Part shown: positions 57,476 through 64,000 of the stretch, in pieces
How the letters are laid out: every line of letters begins with the position of its first letter
Numbering within the stretch: position 1 is the first letter of the stretch
Source of the DNA: JBBSBL01 sp046330255
Lineage (GTDB): Bacteria > Actinomycetota > Thermoleophilia > Solirubrobacterales > Solirubrobacteraceae
Length of the DNA: 64,000 bases
Assembly (NCBI GenBank): GCA_046330255.1
Contig: JAXLTC010000001.1
Location: 868,001-932,000 of the forward strand
Reading direction: 5' to 3'
Made by a program: the position numbers and the translations under genes
Notes under the pieces: model-generated
Databases searched by the model: none
Seen by the model: only the letters and a program-made list of their open reading frames with translations
Told to the model about the DNA's origin: nothing

Positions 57476-58255
57476 CTGCGCCTGCGCGAGGACCGTCGCG
57501 CCGAGCGCATCGTCCCGTTCCGCTGGGGCACGGCGCTGCTGGTCGAGCGGCTGCCCCGCGTCTGGGATCTGAACTTCGTCCGCGTCGACGCGGCGCCCGG
57601 CCGGCGGCCCGCCGAGCGACTCGCCGCCGAGGCCGAGCGGCTGATGGCCGCGGGCGGGCTCTCCCATCGCCGGGTCACGGTCGCCGACGAGCGGCTCGGA
57701 GCGTCGCTCGCGCCCGGCTTCGCGAGCCTCGGCTGGTCGGTCGAGCGGCTCGAGGTCCTGGTGCGCCGCGCCGGCCGCCCGCCCGTGCCGGTCGCGGGCG
57801 ACGAGCCGCGCACGGACCGGCGCGCCGCCGACGAGGTCGAGCTGGAAACGCTCCGGCCGCTGCTCTCCACGCTGCTCCGGGCCATGCCGCAGGTGCGCGG
57901 CGAGGAGACCGTCCGCCAGTTGCTGGCCGAGAGCGAGCTGACCGGCCGCGCGGCCGGCACCCGGCGCTTCGCCGCGCCGGCCGGCGGCCCCTACGCGGCC
58001 GCGTGCCGCCTCCACCTGGACGGCGAGGGGCTGGCGGAGATCGACGACGTCGGGACCCTGGAGGACCGTCGGCGGGAGGGGCTGGGCGCCGTGGTGGTCG
58101 ACGCGGCGCTGGGGGCGGCGCGGACGGACGGGCGTGACCTGGTCTACCTCCTGGCCGACGAGGACGACTGGCCGCGGGGCTGGTACCGGCGCCTCGGGTT
58201 CGTTCCCGCCGGCAGGCGCTGGGCGTTCGCGCGGCGGCTGGACGAGCAGACCTGA
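57476..58255 (+). CDS. GNAT-family N-acetyltransferase, start codon uncertain
   Basis: The frame from a stop at 57383 to the TGA at 58255 contains no ATG, GTG or TTG before the ATG at 57644. Yet the residues before that ATG look like genuine protein: LREDRRAERIVPFRWGT, LLVERLPRVWDLNFVRVD, the usual beginning of actinobacterial two-lobed GNATs. CTG codons at 57476 and 57482 are candidate starts, or translation may begin at the ACT overlapping the previous stop. The C-lobe has EIDDVGTLEDRRREGLGAVVVDAALGAA (acetyl-CoA loop) and YLLADEDDWPRGWYRRLGFVPAG. Substrate unknown. At minimum the 203-residue form from 57644 is coding. Confidence 0.72.
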   Translation: MRLREDRRAERIVPFRWGTALLVERLPRVWDLNFVRVDAAPGRRPAERLAAEAERLMAAGGLSHRRVTVADERLGASLAPGFASLGWSVERLEVLVRRAGRPPVPVAGDEPRTDRRAADEVELETLRPLLSTLLRAMPQVRGEETVRQLLAESELTGRAAGTRRFAAPAGGPYAAACRLHLDGEGLAEIDDVGTLEDRRREGLGAVVVDAALGAARTDGRDLVYLLADEDDWPRGWYRRLGFVPAGRRWAFARRLDEQT

Positions 58256-58280
58256 GCGGCTGCCGGCGACGCCCTAGCGG

Positions 58281-58601
58281 TCAGGCGATCCTGCGCCCGC
58301 CGGCGTAGTCCTCGGCTTCGCGCAGGTAACGGTGGAACGCCGCGTCGGCGACGATCGCGGCATCCCAGGCCGAGGGCGACTCCGGCGCGGCGCGCATCGC
58401 GACGCCGAGGCACCAGTCGGTACCTGACGCGTAGAGGTCTGCGAGCTCTGCCGCCGCGAACGGGCCGCCGAGACGCCGGCGGAGCTCGTCCACGACCGCG
58501 GCGACCGTCCGCTCGGCCGCGGGGCGCTCGTCCGGGTCGATGTCGCGCAGGCGGCGCTCGCCCTCCTCCCACTGGAAGTAGGCCGTGTCGAAGCGGCTCA
58601 C
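58281..58601 (-). CDS. Small protein of unknown function
   Basis: A 106-residue soluble protein: SRFDTAYFQWEEGERRLRDIDPDERPAAERTVAAVVDELRRRLGGPF, then AELADLYASGTDWCLGVAMRAAPESPSAWDAAIVADAAFHRYLREAEDYAGGRRIA. Both halves are amphipathic helices. A TACGCT box seven bases before the GTG supports this start over an open upstream frame. The repeated family pattern 'FQWxEGxRRL ... ADLYxxGTDWC' is conserved-looking, but I know no function. It lies downstream of the FtsB-like gene on the same strand. Confidence 0.72.
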   Translation of the reverse strand: MSRFDTAYFQWEEGERRLRDIDPDERPAAERTVAAVVDELRRRLGGPFAAAELADLYASGTDWCLGVAMRAAPESPSAWDAAIVADAAFHRYLREAEDYAGGRRIA

Positions 58602-58608
58602 GCGCCTG

Positions 58609-58614
58609 AGCGTA
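58609..58614 (-). promoter_or_regulatory. -10 box, leaderless
   Basis: TACGCT on the reverse strand ends seven bases before the GTG of the downstream small gene. Confidence 0.42.
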
Positions 58615-58633
58615 GACGCTTCCCGCGCCGCGC

Positions 58634-59026
58634 TCAGGGCTCCGGTGAGCGGCCCGGCAGCCCCGTGACCACGTACGGGACCTCGCCGGGCAGCACCATC
58701 CCGAGGCGGCGCGCCTCGGCGGCGAGCACACGCGGGTCGTCGAGCGCCCGGCGGCGGGCGAGCAGCGTCGCGTTCTCGCGCTCCAGGCGCTGGACCGCGA
58801 CGCGCTCGTGTCCCGAGTCCTGCCACGCCTGCACCCACGAAGCCAGCGGCTCGATGTAGAGCCCCGCGACCACCACGAGGCTGAGCAGCAGCGCGACCCG
58901 CCCGACACGGTCCCAGTTGATCCGCACGGCCGCGGCGCCCGCTCGGGGCACGGCGCGCGGGCGCGAGCGCGGGTTGGCGCCGCGCGCCGGACGGCGCGGC
59001 TGGGCTCGGCTGCGTGCGGACTCCAT
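58634..59026 (-). CDS. FtsB/DivIC-like septum formation initiator
   Basis: A 130-residue bitopic membrane protein. A basic cytoplasmic tail of about 35 residues is followed by one membrane helix (VGRVALLLSLVVVAGLYIEPLASWV). Then comes a coiled coil (GHERVAVQRLERENATLLARRRALDDPRVLAAEARRLGMVLPGEVPYVV). This is the FtsB/DivIC pattern, and position directly downstream of enolase is a common bacterial arrangement. It should join the FtsQ-FtsL complex at the division septum. Confidence 0.88.
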   Translation of the reverse strand: MESARSRAQPRRPARGANPRSRPRAVPRAGAAAVRINWDRVGRVALLLSLVVVAGLYIEPLASWVQAWQDSGHERVAVQRLERENATLLARRRALDDPRVLAAEARRLGMVLPGEVPYVVTGLPGRSPEP

Positions 59027-59121
59027 CCCTCTGGCCCTTCCTTCGCGGCCGCCGGCCTCCTTCCTGCCGCAAGCGCGCGTGCAGGAACCGGGCCGCGGGC
59101 CCGGGCGTCCCCGGGGCGGGC

Positions 59122-60405
59122 TCAGCCGCCGTGTGCCCGGAAGGCGGAGCGCCCCGGGAACGAGGCGCGATCCCCCAGCGCCTCCTCGATGCGAAGCAGC
59201 TGGTTGTACTTGGCGACCCGATCGGAGCGCGACGGCGCGCCCGTCTTGATCTGGCCGCAGCCCGTCGCCACCGCGAGGTCCGCGATCGTGACGTCCTCGG
59301 TCTCGCCCGAGCGGTGCGACATGACCGCCGCGTAGCCCGCCTCGCGCGCGGTCCGCACCGCCTGGAGCGTCTCGGTCAGCGTCCCGATCTGGTTGACCTT
59401 CAGGAGGATCGCGTTGGCGACACCGTCGTCGATCCCGCGCTTCAGGCGCTCGGTGTTGGTGACGAACAGGTCGTCGCCGACGAGCTGGACGCGGTCGCCG
59501 ATCGCTCGGGTCAGGGTCGCCCATCCGGCCCAGTCCTCCTCGGCCATCCCGTCCTCGATCGAGACGACCGGGTAGCGCGCGCAGAGGTCGGTCCAGTAGG
59601 CGGACAGCTCCTCGGGCGAGAGCGAGCGCCCCTCCGCCTCGAGGTAGTAGCGGCCGTCGCGCTCGATCTCGCTCGTGGCCGGGTCGAGCGCGATCGCGAC
59701 GTCGTCGCCGGGCGCGTAGCCGGCGGCCTCGATCGCGGTGACGAGCGCGCCCAGCGCCGCCTCGTTGGAGACGAGGTCCGGGGCGAAGCCGCCCTCGTCG
59801 CCGACGGCGGTGGAGAGCGAGCGATCCTTCAAGGTGGCCTTGAGGGTGTGGAAGACCTCGGACCCGATCCGCAGCGACTCGGCGAACGTGGGCGCGCCCC
59901 AGGGAACGATCATGAACTCCTGGAAGTCGACCTTGTTGTCGGCGTGCACGCCACCGTTGAGCACGTTCATCATCGGGACCGGCATCACGTGCGCGGCCTC
60001 CCCGCCCAGGTAGCGCCACAGCGGCTGGCGTTCCTCGGCGGCCGCGGCGTGCGCGGTCGCAAGCGACACGCCGAGGATGGCGTTCGCGCCCAGGCGCGAC
60101 TTGGTCGGCGTCCCGTCGAGCTCGATCAGCGCCCGGTCGAGGCCCGCCTGGTTACCCGCCTCGCGGCCCTTGACCGCATTCGCGATCTCGGTGTTGGCGT
60201 TCGCGACCGCATTCGTGACGCCCTTGCCGAGCCACCGCGACCCGCCGTCGCGCAGCTCCGTGGCCTCGAACTCCCCGGTCGAGGCGCCCGAGGGGACCGC
60301 CGCCCGGCCCCACGCGCCCGACGCGAGCGCCACCTCGACCTCGACGGTCGGGTTGCCTCGCGAGTCCACGATCTGGCGTGCGTGGACCTGCTCGATGGCG
60401 CTCAT
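59122..60405 (-). CDS. eno: Enolase
   Basis: A 427-residue enolase. IEQVHARQIVDSRGNPTVEVEV, VPSGASTGEFEATELRDG, GVHADNKVDFQEFMIVP, VGDEGGFAPDL, VSIEDGMAEEDW, LVGDDLFVTN, LLKVNQIGTLTETL and SHRSGETEDVTIADLAVATGCGQIKTGAP cover all catalytic and Mg-binding residues. It converts 2-phosphoglycerate to phosphoenolpyruvate. Its ATG overlaps the TGA of mazG, marking the operon mazG-eno-ftsB-like. Confidence 0.98.
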   Translation of the reverse strand: MSAIEQVHARQIVDSRGNPTVEVEVALASGAWGRAAVPSGASTGEFEATELRDGGSRWLGKGVTNAVANANTEIANAVKGREAGNQAGLDRALIELDGTPTKSRLGANAILGVSLATAHAAAAEERQPLWRYLGGEAAHVMPVPMMNVLNGGVHADNKVDFQEFMIVPWGAPTFAESLRIGSEVFHTLKATLKDRSLSTAVGDEGGFAPDLVSNEAALGALVTAIEAAGYAPGDDVAIALDPATSEIERDGRYYLEAEGRSLSPEELSAYWTDLCARYPVVSIEDGMAEEDWAGWATLTRAIGDRVQLVGDDLFVTNTERLKRGIDDGVANAILLKVNQIGTLTETLQAVRTAREAGYAAVMSHRSGETEDVTIADLAVATGCGQIKTGAPSRSDRVAKYNQLLRIEEALGDRASFPGRSAFRAHGG

Positions 60406-61178
60406 GGCTCGCTTCCGGCTCCTTGGTCGATCTCGATTCGGGCGCGCGCGTAGAACGCGAGCTGCTCCTCGGGCGAGCAATCGTTCCATTCGCGCCCGGC
60501 GCGTGCGGCCACCTCACCCGCGCGCTCGACGCGCGCGCGAAAGCGGCCGCTCGCGGCGCGCAGCGCGAGCTCGGGATCGACGCGGAGCTTGCGTGCCGCC
60601 CCGACGAGCGCGAACAGCGCGTCGCCGACCTCCTGGAAGCAGGCATCCCCGTCGCCGGACCCGGCCGCGGCGCGCAGCTCCTCGATCTCGGCCTCCGCGG
60701 CGCCGAGCGAGAGCTCGGCCTCCGGGAAGTCGAATCCGCTGGAGGCAGCGCGCCGCTGAACCTTGCGCGCGTGCAGCAGCGCGGGAAGCGTCTCCGGCAC
60801 CTCGCCGAACAGCCCGCCCTCGCGGCCCGGCTCGCGCGCCTTGATGCGATCCCAGTTCGCGAGCACCTGCCCCGCGGTCGCGGCCTGCGCCTCGCCGAAG
60901 ACGTGCGGATGGCGGCGGATCAGCTTCTCGCGGCAGTGCTCGGCCACCGCGGCGAGGTCGCCGGCGCCGCGCTCCTCGAGCAGCAGCGCGAGGAAGTGCA
61001 CCTGGAAGAGCACGTCCCCCAGCTCGTCGAGCAGCTTCGCGTCGTCTCCCGACTCCGCGGCATCCGCGAGCTCGTATGCCTCCTCGACCGTGTGCGGGAC
61101 GATCGAGCGCTCGTCCTGCTCGCGATCCCACGGACACTCGCGGCGCAGCCGGCGCGTCAGCGCGTCGAGCCGCGCCAC
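60402..61178 (-). CDS. mazG: MazG nucleoside triphosphate pyrophosphohydrolase
   Basis: A 258-residue MazG. The first MazG unit has RRECPWDREQDERSIVPHTVEEAYELADAAESGDDAKLLDELGDVLFQVHFLALL, with the metal-binding ExxE ... ExxD pattern. The second unit (FQEVGDALFALVGAARKLRVDPELALR) is shorter but keeps Asp and Glu positions. It should hydrolyse non-canonical NTPs to NMP and pyrophosphate. The GTG start lies 27 bp after the foldase gene's stop; frame sequence before it runs into that gene. TGA overlaps the enolase ATG. Confidence 0.92.
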   Translation of the reverse strand: MARLDALTRRLRRECPWDREQDERSIVPHTVEEAYELADAAESGDDAKLLDELGDVLFQVHFLALLLEERGAGDLAAVAEHCREKLIRRHPHVFGEAQAATAGQVLANWDRIKAREPGREGGLFGEVPETLPALLHARKVQRRAASSGFDFPEAELSLGAAEAEIEELRAAAGSGDGDACFQEVGDALFALVGAARKLRVDPELALRAASGRFRARVERAGEVAARAGREWNDCSPEEQLAFYARARIEIDQGAGSEP

Positions 61179-61204
61179 GGCGGCGCCGGCGTCGGCCGAA
61201 CCGC

Positions 61205-62380
61205 TCAGGGGGAGGGCGCCTGCGACGGCGGGGGCTGCTGCTGTTGCTGCTGCGGGGTCGGCGTCTGGCCGGGCACCTGCCCCGTCGTCGCCTTCGGCTT
61301 CGGCGCGTTCTTGCAGCTCTCGACGACGTAGTCCTCGCGGCAGTCCGTCTTGCCCTTCCAGCGCTTCTGGAAGTCCTGCACGAACGAGTTGAGCGCCTTC
61401 TGCTGGCCCTGCGAGATCAACAGCTGGCGGATCGAGGCCCTGACCTCGTTCAGCTCCTGCTGGCGCCCCGCGGTGATCTTGGTGACCTGGAAGATGTACC
61501 AGCCGAACGAGCCCTTGACCGGCCCGCGCACCGGGCCCTTGGGCGCCTTGAACGCGGCGAGGTCGAGCGCCCGGTCCTGCTGGCCCTGGGTGACGTCCTT
61601 GAGCTGTCCGCCCGAGTTCTTGGTCTGCGGGTCGATCGAGTACTGCTTCGCCGCCGCGGCCCAGCTCTGCCCGCCCTCGACCGCGGCCTTGGCCGCCTCC
61701 GCCTGCGCCTGTGTCTTGGTGAGGATCACGTTGATGTTGCGCTTCTCGGGCTGCGCGTACTGCTTGCGGTTCTTGGCGTAGTACGCAGCGACGTCCTGGT
61801 CGGTGACCTTGTCCTTGCCGGCCGTGACCTTCTCGCGGATCTTGTTCGAGAGGTAGTCGACCCGGACCCGGAAGAGGATGTCGTCCTCGCTCTGGCCGGA
61901 CTGCGCGAGGAACTTCTTGTAGTCGGCCTCGTTCGGGAACGCCTGCTTCTTGGTCTTCTCGAACTGCTTGCGGACGTCCGCGTCGGAGGCCTGGATGCCG
62001 AGGTCGGACGCCTGCTGCTCGATCCACTGCGAGGAGATCAGCAGCTGCATCACCTGATCGCGCAGCTGCTCGAACTCGCTCTGGCACTGCGCCTTGATCG
62101 CCGCATCGCTGATCTTCGGCTGGCCCTTCGCGGGCTTCGGCAGCTGCTTGCGCTTGGCGGCGATGCAGGCCTTGAAGTCCGGCGGCACCGGCGCGACGGC
62201 CTTCTGTCCCGGCGCCTGCTGGGAGGAGCGGGCGGCGATGCCGAGCCAGTGGTTGAAGTCGTCCTTGGTGATCGGCGTGCCGTCGACGGTGGCGACGGCG
62301 TTGCCGGGAACGCCCCCGCCGCAGGCCGCGAACAGCGCTGCGGCCACGAAAAAGGCGCCAAGCGCCGGAAGAACTCGCAT
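61205..62380 (-). CDS. SurA/PpiC-type peptidyl-prolyl isomerase lipoprotein
   Basis: A 391-residue extracytoplasmic foldase. The lipobox (LFAACG) follows a short signal. A SurA-N-like helical domain (TVDGTPITKDDFNHWLGIAARSS ... LGIQASDADVRKQFEKTKKQAFPNEADYKKFLAQSG) precedes a parvulin-like domain (KRNINVILTKTQAQAEAAKAAVEGGQSWAAAAKQYSIDPQTKNSGGQLKDVTQG, VKGSFGWYIFQVTKI). A Pro/Gln-rich tail ends the protein. It resembles PrsA/SurA. An upstream GTG four codons before is also possible. Its neighbours mazG and mfd are in the same direction. Confidence 0.9.
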   Translation of the reverse strand: MRVLPALGAFFVAAALFAACGGGVPGNAVATVDGTPITKDDFNHWLGIAARSSQQAPGQKAVAPVPPDFKACIAAKRKQLPKPAKGQPKISDAAIKAQCQSEFEQLRDQVMQLLISSQWIEQQASDLGIQASDADVRKQFEKTKKQAFPNEADYKKFLAQSGQSEDDILFRVRVDYLSNKIREKVTAGKDKVTDQDVAAYYAKNRKQYAQPEKRNINVILTKTQAQAEAAKAAVEGGQSWAAAAKQYSIDPQTKNSGGQLKDVTQGQQDRALDLAAFKAPKGPVRGPVKGSFGWYIFQVTKITAGRQQELNEVRASIRQLLISQGQQKALNSFVQDFQKRWKGKTDCREDYVVESCKNAPKPKATTGQVPGQTPTPQQQQQQPPPSQAPSP

Positions 62381-62415
62381 GGGACGGAGCACGGGAAGCG
62401 GCGATGGTAGCGGAG

Positions 62416-64000
<1,585 letters not shown>

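Noticed and set aside
57644..58255. ATG at 57644 as the true start of the acetyltransferase
   Set aside because: It would discard conserved N-terminal GNAT sequence; kept only as the minimal coding extent.

Overview
The window is very GC-rich actinobacterial DNA (GTG/TTG starts, tightly packed genes, long shadow frames on the opposite strand). It most resembles the class Thermoleophilia, order Solirubrobacterales. The hints are the 10-residue 'AVG' tandem-repeat surface protein, the SARP regulator with a USP-like tail, an ECF sigma factor with a built-in zinc-finger and Ala/Pro tail, and the mfd-PpiC-mazG-eno-FtsB-like order. The genus cannot be told from sequence reading alone. I see no IS element, prophage, CRISPR array or rRNA; two tRNAs are present.

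Layout. 1-8.4 kb: a truncated AbiEi-like protein, a DUF606 membrane protein, a heteromeric acyl-CoA dehydrogenase pair, a MarR regulator divergent from a DrrAB-like ABC exporter, a cytochrome P450 and LhgO. 8.4-13.6 kb: secreted proteins (one with RTX-like repeats), a ring-cleaving dioxygenase behind a palindromic operator, and a fatty acid desaturase. 13.7-18.7 kb: a probable signalling cassette made of a membrane Ser/Thr kinase with an extracellular propeller, a substrate-binding lipoprotein with no transporter, and a SARP regulator. 18.8-30.4 kb: a CocE-type hydrolase, a second P450, secreted unknowns, a TetR-led operon, a G6S-like sulfatase and a DUF1326 protein. 30.5-35.5 kb: initiator tRNA and three co-oriented genes for secreted proteins of unknown function; the outer two look paralogous. 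35.6-45.3 kb: a MazF remnant, a 2-hydroxyacid dehydrogenase with Ppx/GppA, a ThDP enzyme divergent from a class III aminotransferase, a coupled adenylate cyclase-BrkB pair, a DsbA-like protein, HxlR and tRNA-Leu. 45.3-54.2 kb: the repeat protein, the sigma factor, CsaA, two glycosyltransferases, an UPF0173-Lrp operon, a degenerate rhomboid and a YbdK ligase. 54.3-64 kb: mostly housekeeping (class I aldolase, thermonuclease, CsrA, FtsB-like, enolase, MazG, PpiC/SurA lipoprotein, Mfd).

Two window-wide patterns stand out. First, many genes have a TANNNT -10 hexamer only 6-10 nt before an ATG/GTG start, so leaderless transcription looks common; this pattern also decides several starts. Second, a 74-bp hairpin element occurs twice about 39 kb apart, once after the SARP gene and once after csrA. 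The two copies are close to 88% identical by eye and carry a compensatory base-pair change in the stem.

Most promising for new biology are that hairpin element, the kinase-lipoprotein-SARP cassette, and the three-gene secreted cluster with a 16-bp palindrome in its promoter region. All functional statements rest on motif reading without database searches.
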